This document shows, one piece after another, positions 1-8,751 of a DNA stretch of 64,000 nt. Source of the DNA: JAJVHZ01 sp041395385 (lineage in GTDB: Bacteria; Pseudomonadota; Gammaproteobacteria; JAJPIJ01). Within the stretch, counting starts at the first letter, position 1, and every line of letters begins with the position of its first letter. The translations under genes and the position numbers were made by a program. The DNA lies in contig JAWLAN010000006.1 in NCBI GenBank assembly GCA_041395385.1, positions 248,001 to 312,000 on the forward strand, given 5' to 3'. The notes below the pieces were generated by a model, which saw only the letters and a list, made by a program, of their open reading frames with translations, was not told where the DNA came from and ran no database searches.

Positions 1-1265
1 GCGTCCATGATGATCTTGCGCTCGCGATCGCGCAGGTCGCCGGCCAGCGAGTCGTTCTCGGCGTCGGCCGCGCCGCAATCCGCACCGGCCGGCTCCTCGG
101 CGGTCGCGATCGTCGGCGTCGGCAATATCGCACCGCGCTGTTCGAAGCGAATGTCGCGCGCCTCGATCTGCCGGCCATCGTGCACGATGAGGGCGCGCTG
201 CATGACGTTGTCCAGTTCCCGCACGTTGCCCGGCCAGCCATAGGATCGGAGCAGTGCGCAGGCCTCGGGCGACAACACCGGACAGCCGACGCTGGTGCGC
301 GCCGCGGCTCGTGCTAGCAGGAATTCTGCCAGCGGCACGATGTCCTCGCGGCGCTCGCGCAGCGCGGGCACGCGAATGGGAAATACGTTCAGACGGTAGA
401 AAAGATCCTCTCGGAAGCGACCGGCGTCGACCTCCCCGCGCAGGTCGCGGTTGGTGGTGGCGATGACGCGCACGTCCAGATCGATGACCTTGTTGCTGCC
501 GAGACGCTCGACCTGCCGTTCCTGCAGCACGCGCAGCAGCTTGGCCTGCAGCGGCAGCGACATCTCCGAGATCTCGTCCAGCAGGATGGATCCCCCCTGC
601 GCCTGCTCGAACTTGCCGGGACTGGGCTTGTAGGCGCCTGTGAAGGCCCCCTTCTCGTAGCCGAACAGGATCGCCTCCAGCATGTTCTCCGGGATGGCCG
701 CGCAATTGAGCGCGATCGCCGGTCCCCTGCTGCGCGGGGAGTTCGCGTGCAGGTAGCGGAACATGACCTCCTTGCCGACCCCGCTCTCGCCGGTCAGCAA
801 CACCGTGGCGTCACTCTGCGCCACGCGCCGCGCGAGCTTGACGACCTCCTTCATGACGGGGTCGACCGCCACCATGCCGCCGTCGATGGTGGCGGTGGCG
901 CCAGAAGCCGAAAGCATTTCCGAGACCTTGGCGGCGAGTACCTCCGCGTCGAACGGCTTGACGAGATAATCGGAGGCGCCGTCTCGCATCGCCTGCACCG
1001 CGCTCGGAATCGTGCCGTAGGCGGTCATGAGCAGCACCGGCAGCGAGGCGTGTCGCGCCTTCACGTGCGTCAGCAGCGTGTGGCCGTCCATCGGGCGCAT
1101 CTGTATGTCACTGACGACCAGGTCGAACTGCTGCTCGCCGAGCGCCGCCAGCGCGGCATGGCCGTCGGCCGCACCGAAGACCTCGTGGCCCGCGAGTTCC
1201 AGCGTCATCGACAAGGCCTCGCGCAATGCGTTGTCATCCTCGACGACGAGAATTCTCGCACTCAT
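1..1265 (-). CDS. fleR: Sigma-54-dependent response regulator FleR (3' end beyond window)
   Basis: Activator of mid-class flagellar genes, partner of the FleS kinase upstream. About 421 residues are visible. The N-terminal receiver starts MSARILVVEDD, with acceptor Asp in VVSDIQM and the conserved Lys in VKPFD. The AAA+ domain has a Walker A GESGVGKE (Val where Thr is usual), the sigma-54 contact loop GAFTGA inside GYEKGAFTGA, and a FYRLNVFPIRVPALRER stretch. The sequence reaches the acidic linker and the start of the Fis-type helix-turn-helix (RERKIIMDA) at the left edge, so the DNA-binding domain is mostly missing from the window. The start has GAGG 9 nt upstream. The gene lies 66 nt after fleS, presumably in one operon. 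Confidence 0.93.
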   Translation of the reverse strand, partial: MSARILVVEDDNALREALSMTLELAGHEVFGAADGHAALAALGEQQFDLVVSDIQMRPMDGHTLLTHVKARHASLPVLLMTAYGTIPSAVQAMRDGASDYLVKPFDAEVLAAKVSEMLSASGATATIDGGMVAVDPVMKEVVKLARRVAQSDATVLLTGESGVGKEVMFRYLHANSPRSRGPAIALNCAAIPENMLEAILFGYEKGAFTGAYKPSPGKFEQAQGGSILLDEISEMSLPLQAKLLRVLQERQVERLGSNKVIDLDVRVIATTNRDLRGEVDAGRFREDLFYRLNVFPIRVPALRERREDIVPLAEFLLARAAARTSVGCPVLSPEACALLRSYGWPGNVRELDNVMQRALIVHDGRQIEARDIRFEQRGAILPTPTIATAEEPAGADCGAADAENDSLAGDLRDRERKIIMD

Positions 1266-1289
1266 GGAATCAACCTCAGCTCGCTCCGG

Positions 1290-1308
1290 TGCCCGCGGCT
1301 CGCGGGCA
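1290..1308. other. Hairpin between fleS and fleR
   Basis: GCCCGCG at 1291-1297 pairs with CGCGGGC at 1301-1307 around a 3-nt loop, with one further T-A pair outside. There is no T-run, so it is not an intrinsic terminator. It may be an mRNA-stabilising or processing element in the fleSR transcript (inference). Confidence 0.4.
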
Positions 1309-1331
1309 TGCACATGTCCATGGTCATCGGA

Positions 1332-2540
1332 TCAAACCGCAGCCGTGGCCGGCGTGGACTCCTCGGCCGCTCCCCGCAGCGGCAGGCGCACGAGAAACGT
1401 GCTGCCGCTGCCGCTCGGCGGCTCGAGCGTGATCTCCCCGCCGTGGGCGCGTATGACCGCCTGGGTCACCGCCAGACCCAGGCCGCTTCCGCCCATGCGG
1501 GTGGTGAAGAAGGGTTCGAAAATCGTCTCGCGCAGGTTCGGCGGGATGCCCGGACCGTCGTCGGTGAAGCGCAGCAGGGCCATGTCGTCGCCGTCGGTCA
1601 CCGCCTCGATCATCATCGAGCCGTTGCCTCCGCAGGCCTGGCGCGCGTTGTCGATGAGGTTGCGCAGCGCGCTGGCCAGCGCGTCGCGGTTGCCGCGCAC
1701 GCGCGCGCTGCCGGTAGTGTCGAGCACCTCGATGCGGAAGGCGTCCAGCGCGCTGCCGCCGTCGCTGGCCAGTTCCCGGAGCAGATCCGAGAGCGTCACC
1801 TCGGCGGCATCGAAGGCGCCGCCGCGCGCGAACAGCAGCATGTCGGCGACCAGCCGCTCCAGATGCTGCAGCCGGTTCATCGCCTGGTCGATGCACTTCT
1901 GCCGCAGCGTCTCGTCGCCGCGCCCCAGCCGCACGTTGGAGAGGTAGAGAATGGCGGAGGCCAGCGGCGTGCGCACCTGGTGCGCGAGCGCGGCGGCCAT
2001 CTCGCCCATCGAGGCGAGCCGGCGATGACGATTGAGCTCGTCCTGCAACCCGCGCGTCTCGGTGACGTCCTTGAGCAAAACGATCTGACCCGGCTCTCCA
2101 TGCAGCGGCTGGGTGGAGAGGTTCACCCGCCGGCCGCACTTCAGCGTGATGTCGTGGCCGTCGTCCCAGCGCGGCGCAAAGGAGGCGGCGACCACGTCGA
2201 CCCAGGGACGCCCCGGTCCGATGTCCACCAGCAGTTCGCGGGCCGCGTCGTTGAAATCACGGATGCGGCCTTCGCTGTCGAGGATGACCACGGCGGCCGG
2301 CAAGGCCTGCAGCAGGTTGGAGAACCGTGACTCGGCGCGGTCCACGGCCGCCTGGGCCGTCGCGTGGCGCTGCGCCAACTCCGCGAGCCACGACTCCAGA
2401 TGCTGATGGGACTCGGCAAGCTCGACGTAGGCGCCCTGCACGGAGGCGAATGCGTCGCGCAGATCCGTGTGTTCGCAGTCGTAGCCGGAATCGGCGATCT
2501 TGTCCTCGGCGACCATGGTTTTGCCCATATCGAGACCCAT
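1332..2540 (-). CDS. fleS: Flagellar sensor histidine kinase FleS
   Basis: Cytosolic PAS histidine kinase that phosphorylates FleR. There is no membrane segment. A PAS-like segment spans about residues 65-165 (AVVILDSEGRIRDFN). The H-box His187 lies in ALAHQVRTPLAS. The ATPase part shows N-box NLIDNARQA, G1 DDGPGIP, F-box FEPFF and G2 GGSGLGLA. The 402-residue length suits FleS/FlrB. The start is uncertain: a strong sigma-54 element at 2556-2572 predicts transcription from about 2545, leaving only ~5 nt before the first ATG. The in-frame ATGs at 2528 or 2516 may be the real start. Confidence 0.92.
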   Translation of the reverse strand: MGLDMGKTMVAEDKIADSGYDCEHTDLRDAFASVQGAYVELAESHQHLESWLAELAQRHATAQAAVDRAESRFSNLLQALPAAVVILDSEGRIRDFNDAARELLVDIGPGRPWVDVVAASFAPRWDDGHDITLKCGRRVNLSTQPLHGEPGQIVLLKDVTETRGLQDELNRHRRLASMGEMAAALAHQVRTPLASAILYLSNVRLGRGDETLRQKCIDQAMNRLQHLERLVADMLLFARGGAFDAAEVTLSDLLRELASDGGSALDAFRIEVLDTTGSARVRGNRDALASALRNLIDNARQACGGNGSMMIEAVTDGDDMALLRFTDDGPGIPPNLRETIFEPFFTTRMGGSGLGLAVTQAVIRAHGGEITLEPPSGSGSTFLVRLPLRGAAEESTPATAAV

Positions 2541-2555
2541 CTTGCGAGGGGTTCG

Positions 2556-2572
2556 AGCAATTCCTATGCCAC
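2556..2572 (-). promoter_or_regulatory. Sigma-54 (RpoN) promoter for fleSR
   Basis: The minus strand reads TGGCATAGGAATTGCT: GG, exactly 10 nt, then GC. It has near-consensus -24 (TGGCAT) and -12 (TTGCT) boxes. It lies directly before fleS, and FleQ is the expected activator as in Pseudomonas fleSR. Confidence 0.8.
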
Positions 2573-2694
2573 GGATTTTTCGATCTGGATCGGCGCGGAC
2601 ACGGGCGACAATTCAAGCGCCATTTCAGCGAGTTAAAAACCGTCGATGCACCTGTGTAGGCAAAGGCGCGAGTTCGACACTCGACCGATGGCCG

Positions 2695-2725
2695 AAAAAA
2701 AACCGGGCGCGTCAGCGCCCGGTTT
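2695..2725 (-). terminator. Rho-independent terminator after fleQ
   Basis: On the minus strand the stem CCGGGCGC/GCGCCCGG closes a 4-nt loop, extended by A-T pairs, and is followed by eight T. It starts 30 nt after the fleQ stop, so fleQ ends separately and fleSR needs its own promoter. Confidence 0.88.
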
Positions 2726-2755
2726 CGAACATCGCGTCGACGGCGCAGAGAACCG

Positions 2756-4204
2756 TCAAATTCCCGCTGCCCCCTCCTCGTCGCGCTGCAGCCCGAGCTT
2801 GCGCATCTTCTCCACCAGCGTCGTGCGGCCCATCATCAGGCGCTTCGCGGCATGCGCCACCACCCAGTTGGACTCCTGCAACGCCTGCAGGATGAGGTTG
2901 TACTCCAGGCTCGTCAGGTGCTCCTTCAGATCGATGCCGCCACGCGGCAGTCGGATGAACTGACCGGGATCGGCCACGCCCGGGGCCACCGCGGCGACCT
3001 CCGCGGCCACCTCGGTGGCGGCCTTGGCCACGAGCTCGGTGGCCTGGTACTTCTCCGGCAGGTCGTGCAGATCGACCACGCCGTTGGGATAGAGGATCGA
3101 AAGCCGCTCGATCAGATTGGCCAGTTCCCGCACGTTGCCCGGCCACTTGTAGTGATTCAGAGACTGCATCGCCGTCGGGGTCAGGCGCAGGCTGCCGTGA
3201 CCCTCGTGCGCACTGCGCTCGATGAGGTCGTTCACCAGCAGCGGCAGGTCCTCGACACGATCGCGCAGCGGCGGAGTTTCGATGGGGAAGACGTTCAGGC
3301 GGTAGTAAAGATCCTCGCGGAACCGCCCGCCCTCGATTGCCTTCTCGAGGTTGACGTGCGTGGCGGCGATGATGCGCACGTTGACCGTGATGCTCTTGTT
3401 GCTGCCGACCCGCTCGAAGGTGCGCTCCTGCAATACGCGCAGCAGCTTGACCTGCATGTTCAGGCTCATGTCCCCGATCTCGTCGAGGAACAGCGTGCCA
3501 CCGTCGGCCATCTCGAAACGCCCCTGGCGGGCGGTGATGGCACCGGTGAACGCGCCCTTTTCGTGGCCGAACAGCTCGCTCTCGAGGAGATCCGGCGGGA
3601 TGGCGCCGCAGTTGACCGGAACGAACGGCTTGTTGCGTCGCGCCGAGTGATAGTGGATGTGGCGCGCCACCACCTCCTTGCCCGTGCCGGACTCGCCGGT
3701 GATGAGCACATTGGCGTCCGAGGAGGCGACCATCTCGATCATCTTCCTCACCCGCTGGATGCCCTTGCTGGAGCCTACGAGGTTGCGGAACAGCTCCAGG
3801 TTGCGCGGCGAGCCGTTCTGGTGGCGGTTCTCGCGGAAGGTCTGCACCTTCTGCAGCACGGAGTTGACGCGGCGCGCGCGCAGCGGCGTCTCCACCGTGT
3901 CGATGACGCCGGCCTCGAGCTCGGCGGTGAGCTTGGTCCCCCCCTTCGGGTCGAGGACCAGCACGACGGGAATGTGCGGATCGAGCGACCGGACCTTGCG
4001 GAGGACTTCCACCGCGGAACCGTTGGCTCCGGCGCCTCCGAGCAGGATCATCCAGATCTCGTCCGGCGGGTTGCCGAGATGCTCGTTCAAGGCCTCCGGC
4101 CCCTCGACCGTAACCGGCTCGTACTCCAGGAATTCCATGATCGAGCAGATGTGATTCCGAGTCACCGGATGCTGCTCGTAGACCAGTACTTTACCGCCCG
4201 ACAT
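2756..4204 (-). CDS. fleQ: Master flagellar transcription activator FleQ/FlrA
   Basis: Sigma-54 enhancer-binding protein at the top of the polar flagellar hierarchy, 482 aa. The N-terminal ~120 residues form a receiver-like (FleQ) domain whose acceptor-Asp strand reads WMILLGG, so it is not phosphorylated by the usual route. The AAA+ domain has Walker A GESGTGKE, GAFTGA, Walker B FLDEIGDM and the R-finger region FYRLNVFPIETPPLRDR. The C-terminal Fis-type HTH reads VVAHAAKRLMMGRTTLVEKM. The start at 4204 is preferred over 4255 because AGGGGG lies 6 nt upstream and the FleQ domain begins there. FleQ of Pseudomonas also binds c-di-GMP; I did not verify those residues here. Confidence 0.95.
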   Translation of the reverse strand: MSGGKVLVYEQHPVTRNHICSIMEFLEYEPVTVEGPEALNEHLGNPPDEIWMILLGGAGANGSAVEVLRKVRSLDPHIPVVLVLDPKGGTKLTAELEAGVIDTVETPLRARRVNSVLQKVQTFRENRHQNGSPRNLELFRNLVGSSKGIQRVRKMIEMVASSDANVLITGESGTGKEVVARHIHYHSARRNKPFVPVNCGAIPPDLLESELFGHEKGAFTGAITARQGRFEMADGGTLFLDEIGDMSLNMQVKLLRVLQERTFERVGSNKSITVNVRIIAATHVNLEKAIEGGRFREDLYYRLNVFPIETPPLRDRVEDLPLLVNDLIERSAHEGHGSLRLTPTAMQSLNHYKWPGNVRELANLIERLSILYPNGVVDLHDLPEKYQATELVAKAATEVAAEVAAVAPGVADPGQFIRLPRGGIDLKEHLTSLEYNLILQALQESNWVVAHAAKRLMMGRTTLVEKMRKLGLQRDEEGAAGI

Positions 4205-4644
4205 GGCACGCCCCCTGTGTAGTGATAATTTTGTGAGCGGACTCGGCCGCGACATGTTTGGCCGATCCGATCGCGCGTCTCGTCAAAACTTTGGCAACTT
4301 CGACGCGGCAGTCTGGCTTGCAAAGCAGGGGCCAAATTTTTGGCGCCTTCACAATTGCATGATTTGACGGACTATTCGTTGCAGCATCGGCCAAATTTCG
4401 AATTCTAGCAAGGAGATTTTAGCCGACTCTGTCTCCCTTCAGCGACAGACATCCGTCGCGCAGGGGGGCCGGCCTTGACTTGTTGCCATTACGGGAGGCG
4501 AAACGGCGGAAGACTGACGCGAGGTGTGCGATTTAACCAGGTAACAGGGAAGGGAAATTCACCGGAGCGACGGGCGCAACGAGGGTTCGGTCGCGACCGG
4601 AACGCCGATTGTCGCCTGATGCGGGGCCGAGGCTCCGCGGACGT
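4205..4644. promoter_or_regulatory. fleQ upstream region with repeated TTTGGCC elements
   Basis: No gene is seen in this 440-nt gap. ATCGGCCAAA at 4386-4395 has its exact reverse complement TTTGGCCGAT at 4257-4266. GGCCAAATTT recurs at about 4331-4340 and 4389-4398, and the part from 4280 to 4400 is A/T-rich compared with its surroundings. This resembles a regulated promoter region with repeated half-sites. No sigma-54 element is seen. Confidence 0.35.
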
Positions 4645-5064
4645 TCAGCGTACCGCCAGGTATCGACAGGAATCCGGGACGTCGCGCCGCTCGATCGCGT
4701 CGGCGGCCGCGGCCCCATGCCGCCGCGTCTCACGGCACTGCACCAGAAGGGCCTCGGTGGTCGCGACCGTCAGCGTGAGCAGCTCGCGGTAGGCCGTGCG
4801 CAGCCCGGGATCCGCATCGACGAGCCGGCCAATCTCGCGCACGAGCGCGCTCGTGCGGACCTCGATCACGGCGCAGGCCGGCCATTCGCAACGCTCGGCG
4901 TGCACGCACATGTTCTCCAGGGTGCGCACCAGATCGGCGGCCAGGGACTTGAATCGGGCATGAGGATCGCGAGGCACGACGCTGGCGACGGCGATGGCCA
5001 GGTGCGCGCCCAGCGTCGGGACCGCAGCGCCGGTCGGCGCGCCCGCGAGGGGTTCGGCGCTCAT
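4645..5064 (-). CDS. Hypothetical protein at the end of the fliS-fliT run
   Basis: A 139-residue, Ala-rich, mostly helical protein that I do not recognise. It starts 13 nt after the fliT stop, on the same strand, and ends before the fleQ promoter region. No signal peptide or membrane segment is seen. The middle (residues 35-70) carries three cysteines. Position suggests a flagellar chaperone or regulator. A PilZ or FlgN-like role is possible, but no motif supports it. Confidence 0.6.
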   Translation of the reverse strand: MSAEPLAGAPTGAAVPTLGAHLAIAVASVVPRDPHARFKSLAADLVRTLENMCVHAERCEWPACAVIEVRTSALVREIGRLVDADPGLRTAYRELLTLTVATTEALLVQCRETRRHGAAAADAIERRDVPDSCRYLAVR

Positions 5065-5077
5065 GCCGCGCGCGTCC

Positions 5078-5380
5078 TCAGGCGCGCGAGTAGGCGCGCG
5101 CGGCCATGCGCCCGCGCCCCGCCGTCTGCATCGCCTTGCGCATCTCGACCTGCGCCTGCGCGCACATCGTCAGCAGTTGCTCGTTGCGGCTCAGCAGCTC
5201 GCGCATCAGCGGAACGCATGTGGGCGCCGGCGGCGCATCCCGCAGACTTCCCAGCAGGGGCTGACGGGTCTGATCGAGTTCCAGCATCGCTATCCATTCG
5301 CCCCGCATCGCAAGCTCGTACATGCGGCGGGTGATATCGAGCGCTGTCTCGATGGCCGTGCTCGTGTCGGGCGTGTCCAT
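5078..5380 (-). CDS. fliT: Flagellar export chaperone FliT-like protein
   Basis: FliT-type chaperones bind the filament cap protein FliD. The ~100 aa protein begins MDTPDTSTAIETALDITRRM and has the family-like WIAMLELDQTRQPLL helix followed by MRELLSRNEQLLTM. The start at 5380 is chosen because residues upstream of it are low-complexity Arg/Gly sequence. It lies 44 nt downstream of fliS, the usual fliD-fliS-fliT order. Sequence similarity across the family is weak, so the name rests on context and these helices. Confidence 0.75.
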   Translation of the reverse strand: MDTPDTSTAIETALDITRRMYELAMRGEWIAMLELDQTRQPLLGSLRDAPPAPTCVPLMRELLSRNEQLLTMCAQAQVEMRKAMQTAGRGRMAARAYSRA

Positions 5381-5424
5381 GACAGTTGATGTCGCGGGGC
5401 CGGGTACGTGGCGCTCGCGGCGCC

Positions 5425-5853
5425 TCAGCCGTTGCTCGCCGCCATGGAGATGCTCTCCGCCGCCTCGCGTATGCCGTCCCAGCCGGTGCGGATCTCGCAC
5501 AGCAGCCGGTGCACCTCGCGCAGGGCCTCCGGGTCGCTGCGGCGATTGGCACTGACCAGCCGTCGCGCCATGTAGTCGTAGAGCTGATCGAGTCGCACCG
5601 CCAGCTCGCCGCCGGCTTCCATGTTCAGGCCGCCGCGCAGTCCATTGATGATCGCGATGCAGGCATCGATGGCCGCGCGTTTGCCCGCCATGTTGCCCCT
5701 CTCGATATGCCCGAGCGCCTCGGCCAGGCGCGCCAGGGCGCCGTCGAAAAGCAGTTGAACGAGCCGGTGCGGCGATGCCCCCAGGACGGCTGAATGCACG
5801 TCAACCTTCCTGTACTTGCCGATCGCCGAGATGGTTCTGCCCGCGTTTGCCAT
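5425..5853 (-). CDS. fliS: Flagellin export chaperone FliS
   Basis: Cytosolic chaperone that binds the C-terminus of flagellin. The 142 aa protein has the typical ASPHRLVQLLFDGALARLAEA helix, KRAAIDACIAIINGLRGGLN and a YDYMARRLVSANRRSDPEAL segment. The start at 5853 (MANAGRTISAIGKYRKVDV) has GGGGAAG about 9 nt upstream and begins at the conserved Y-x-x-V region. A sigma-28-like element lies 72 nt upstream. Confidence 0.92.
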   Translation of the reverse strand: MANAGRTISAIGKYRKVDVHSAVLGASPHRLVQLLFDGALARLAEALGHIERGNMAGKRAAIDACIAIINGLRGGLNMEAGGELAVRLDQLYDYMARRLVSANRRSDPEALREVHRLLCEIRTGWDGIREAAESISMAASNG

Positions 5854-5924
5854 TCTTTGCGCTTCCCCGAAGGTGTGTAGATGGGTTTTCATGCGAGTCG
5901 GGCGGACCGCTCGCCTACCCATGC

Positions 5925-5951
5925 TTAGCGGCGCAGCCGGCCGATTCTTGA
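5925..5951 (-). promoter_or_regulatory. Candidate sigma-28 (FliA) promoter for fliS-fliT
   Basis: The minus strand has TCAAGAAT, 11 nt, then GCCGCTAA. The -35 contains the TCAAG core known from Pseudomonas FliA promoters, and the -10 differs from GCCGATAA at one base. Predicted transcription start is near 5918. Confidence 0.55.
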
Positions 5952-6090
5952 TGAGAATAGGGAAGCGTTTTCCCGCATTTCGTCTCTTCCCGCATCACAA
6001 CTCACGCGTCGATCGCCCGCCCGCGGACCGTACCGGAAGTGGGTCGGAGGACGGAAACGCGGGGCGGCGGGCACGGCCGCGACGCCGGGA

Positions 6091-7431
6091 CTAACGGGAC
6101 GTCGAGGCCAGCTGCGCGGTGAGGAAGCTGCTCGTCGTCTGCAGGCTGGAGAGCAGCGTGTCGAGCGCCGAGAACTGCTTGATATAGCGATTCTGGATCA
6201 GATCCAACCGCGCCTCGAGCCGGGACTGCTTGTCCTTCATGCTGCTCAGCTGGTTGTTGAGGTTGTCGGTCTGCGACTCGAGGATCCCGCCGGACTGCAG
6301 GTACTCGTCCATGATCGCGTCCAGGCGCACCGCGATGCCGTTGCTGCTGTCCGTGAACAGTGCCGCCACGCCGGCGAAATCCGACTGCAAGGCCGCGGAA
6401 AGCAGGTCGCTGTCGAGCGTGATGCTGCCGTCGCGCTGCGTCTGCAGCCCGATCTCCGAGACGAAGGAGAAGCTGCCGCCGACGCTCGTCGAGGTAGCCA
6501 GCATCCCGCGCACCTGGCTTTCTATGCCGCGAAGCAGGCTGCCGTAGCCCTTCAGGTCCTTCACCGCCAGGCTGTCCAGCGACGAGAACAGGGCCGACGC
6601 CGCCTCGGCGAAGGACTTGACGTTGCTTTCGATCGTGTCCTCGTCGCGCTCGACCTTGACCGCCGTGGTCCCGGCCGCCTTCAATTCCAGGCTGACGCCC
6701 TGGATCGGATCGGTCACGGTGTTGCTGCTGCTGGTGATCTGGAACTGGCCCTCGAGCTGAACTACGGCGTCGAGGTCCGCGGCGGTGAATGAGCCGCTGC
6801 CGTTGCGATCGGTGTTCAGACTGCTCAGCGAGAACGGATCGCTGCCGCTGAAGCTCGCCGCTATCAAGTTGTCGCTGCCGGTCTCCTCGGCCGCCAGCAA
6901 CAACCGGTAACCGGCGTCATCATGAATGATCGAGGCGGTCACGCCGGTGTTGTCGCTCGCGTCGTTGATGGCCTCGCGGATCTCGGCCAGCGTCTTGCCG
7001 CCGATATCGACGGTGAAATCATCGCTGCCGACGGTAATCGTCATGGTATCGCCGCTGGTGCCGATGGCCGTCGTGCCGCTGTCGGCATAGGTCGTGCTGG
7101 CAGCCATGCGATGATACTCGGCGATGCGGCTGACCGTCACGGAGTAATTGCCCCTCGCCGCCGAGGAGGAGGCGCTGGCGGTCAGGACGTCCTCATCGGA
7201 AGATGTCGCGGAATGCACCTTGAAGCTCGACTCCTTGGTGAGCTTGGCCATCGCATCCTGGAAGGTCGACAGGGCGCTCTTCAACTTGCCGATCGCGCTG
7301 ATCTGCGAGTTGACCGAGGTCATCTTGGTCTGCAGCGCGGTCAGCGGCTGCCGCTCGACGGCCATCAGGCCGCTGACCAGACTGTTCAGATCGATACCCG
7401 ACCCGATTCCCAGAGATGTGACGGTTGGCAT
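6091..7431 (-). CDS. fliD: Flagellar hook-associated protein 2 (filament cap) FliD
   Basis: Forms the cap that folds flagellin at the filament tip. The 446 aa protein has the FliD_N signature near the start (SLGIGSGIDLNSLVSGLMAVE, then RQPLTALQTK) and a C-terminal coiled coil with LNNQLSSMKDKQSRLEARLDLIQNRYIKQF-type heptads followed by TLLSSLQTTSSFL. The start lies 6 nt after the flaG stop, so the two are co-transcribed. The ~237-nt gap to fliS holds a sigma-28-like element. Confidence 0.95.
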   Translation of the reverse strand: MPTVTSLGIGSGIDLNSLVSGLMAVERQPLTALQTKMTSVNSQISAIGKLKSALSTFQDAMAKLTKESSFKVHSATSSDEDVLTASASSSAARGNYSVTVSRIAEYHRMAASTTYADSGTTAIGTSGDTMTITVGSDDFTVDIGGKTLAEIREAINDASDNTGVTASIIHDDAGYRLLLAAEETGSDNLIAASFSGSDPFSLSSLNTDRNGSGSFTAADLDAVVQLEGQFQITSSSNTVTDPIQGVSLELKAAGTTAVKVERDEDTIESNVKSFAEAASALFSSLDSLAVKDLKGYGSLLRGIESQVRGMLATSTSVGGSFSFVSEIGLQTQRDGSITLDSDLLSAALQSDFAGVAALFTDSSNGIAVRLDAIMDEYLQSGGILESQTDNLNNQLSSMKDKQSRLEARLDLIQNRYIKQFSALDTLLSSLQTTSSFLTAQLASTSR

Positions 7432-7437
7432 TCCGCT

Positions 7438-7830
7438 CTATACCTTGTCGTCGACCAGCAGACCCGTGGCCGCCTCGAGCCGCCGCGAGATCGCCAGCAG
7501 CTCTTCGGACGGAATCTGGCGGATCAGCTCCTTGGTTTCGCTGTCGATGACCCGCACCACGGTGCTGTTGGTCTCGCTGTCGACGCTGAACTGCAGCTGC
7601 CGCTGGTTGGTCTGCAGGCGCTCCGCGACGTCCTGGGCCATCCTGTCGACGACCTCGGCACTGACCGGCTCGGGGGACGGCGCTCCACCGGAGCCTTCCC
7701 GCACCTGTGCAAAGCGATCGGCGACCGAACGCACCGGTCCGGCCGCACTCACGCCCTGCACGGCCGGACGGTTCACCTTGGGCTCCGTCTTGACCTGCGA
7801 CGCTGTTGAAAACTGTAACGGGTTGATCAT
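7438..7830 (-). CDS. flaG: Flagellar protein FlaG
   Basis: Small flagellar protein encoded between flagellin and cap; its loss usually affects filament length. 130 aa. The variable N-terminus is followed by the conserved C-terminal FlaG domain (LQFSVDSETNSTVVRVID, then ETKELIRQIPSEELLAI). The start at 7830 (MINPLQFS) has AGAGGG about 8 nt upstream. The gene is 6 nt before fliD. Confidence 0.92.
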   Translation of the reverse strand: MINPLQFSTASQVKTEPKVNRPAVQGVSAAGPVRSVADRFAQVREGSGGAPSPEPVSAEVVDRMAQDVAERLQTNQRQLQFSVDSETNSTVVRVIDSETKELIRQIPSEELLAISRRLEAATGLLVDDKV

Positions 7831-7927
7831 GGCCGCTACCCTCTTGGTAACGAAACTGGGGGGACGGCGCCCTGGGCAACCCCAGGACACTGCCCCCCCT
7901 GTTGCTAACTAGCCGCTGCCCGATTCA

Positions 7928-8751
7928 CTAGCCGAGAAGCTGCAGCACGCTCTGCGGCAGGGCGTTGGCCTGCGCCAACATCGCCGTGCCCGCCTGCTGC
8001 AGGATCTGCGTACGAGTCAGGTTGGCGGTTTCCACCGCGTAGTCCGCGTCCATGATTCGGCCATAGGCGGACTTCTGGTTCTCGTACTGCACCTGGAGGT
8101 TGTTGATGGTGAACTCCAGTCGGTTCTGGGCGGCACCGAGCGTGGCGCGGTTGGTGTTCAGCGTCGTGATCGCATCGTCGATGTCGGTCAGGATCGCGGA
8201 GGCGCCGGAGGCGGAGGCGATGTCGCCCGAGGCGACACCCAGGGTCGAAGCCAGGACGTCCAGCGTGCTGAAGTCGATGGTGATGTTGTCCGTGCCTTCC
8301 ACGTCGACGGCGAAGTCGGTGGAGGTGCCCGAACCGTTGATCAGGGCCACGCCGTTGAACTTGGTCGAGTTGGCGATGCGGTCGATTTCCGAAACCAGCT
8401 CGTCATATTCGGTACCCAGCGCCGTGCGCGCATCGGCGTCGTACGTGCCGTTGGCCGACTGCATGGCCAGCTCGCGCATACGCTGCAGGATATCGCCGAT
8501 CTGCGACATGCCGCCTTCCGCGGTCTGGGCCATGGAGATGCCGTCGTTGGCGTTGCGGATGGCGACCTGCGAGGAACGCGCCTTTGCGTTCATCTGCTGC
8601 GCGACCGCGAGCCCGCGGCGTCGTCCTTGGAGCTGTTGACGCGCAGACCCGAGGACAGGCGCGCCATGGAGGTCGCCAGAGAGGATTGGTGAGGTGCCCA
8701 ACGATGCTGCGAGTTGAGCGACATCATATTGGTGCTGATGACAGCAGCCAT
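7928..8751 (-). pseudogene. fliC: Flagellin FliC, 5' part frameshifted
   Basis: Filament subunit of about 275 aa, so a short flagellin with a small central region. It starts MAAVISTNMMSLNSQ at 8751 with TTAGGAG upstream. The D0/D1 C-terminus is intact (LEFTINNLQVQYENQKSAY, ending LPQSVLQLLG). At about 8609-8613 one base is missing: the frame reads KDDAAGSRSRS and then stops, whereas one added C restores DDAAGLAVAQQMNAKARSS. Two compensating indels near 8690-8710 turn an expected SLGTSQSS-like stretch into RWAPHQSS. As written the gene cannot make flagellin. The change belongs to the indel-dense tract 8600-14790. Confidence 0.9.

Noticed and set aside
747..2330. Long plus-strand frame over fleR/fleS
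   Set aside because: Antisense to conserved kinase and AAA+ motifs; Arg/His-rich composition typical of a shadow.
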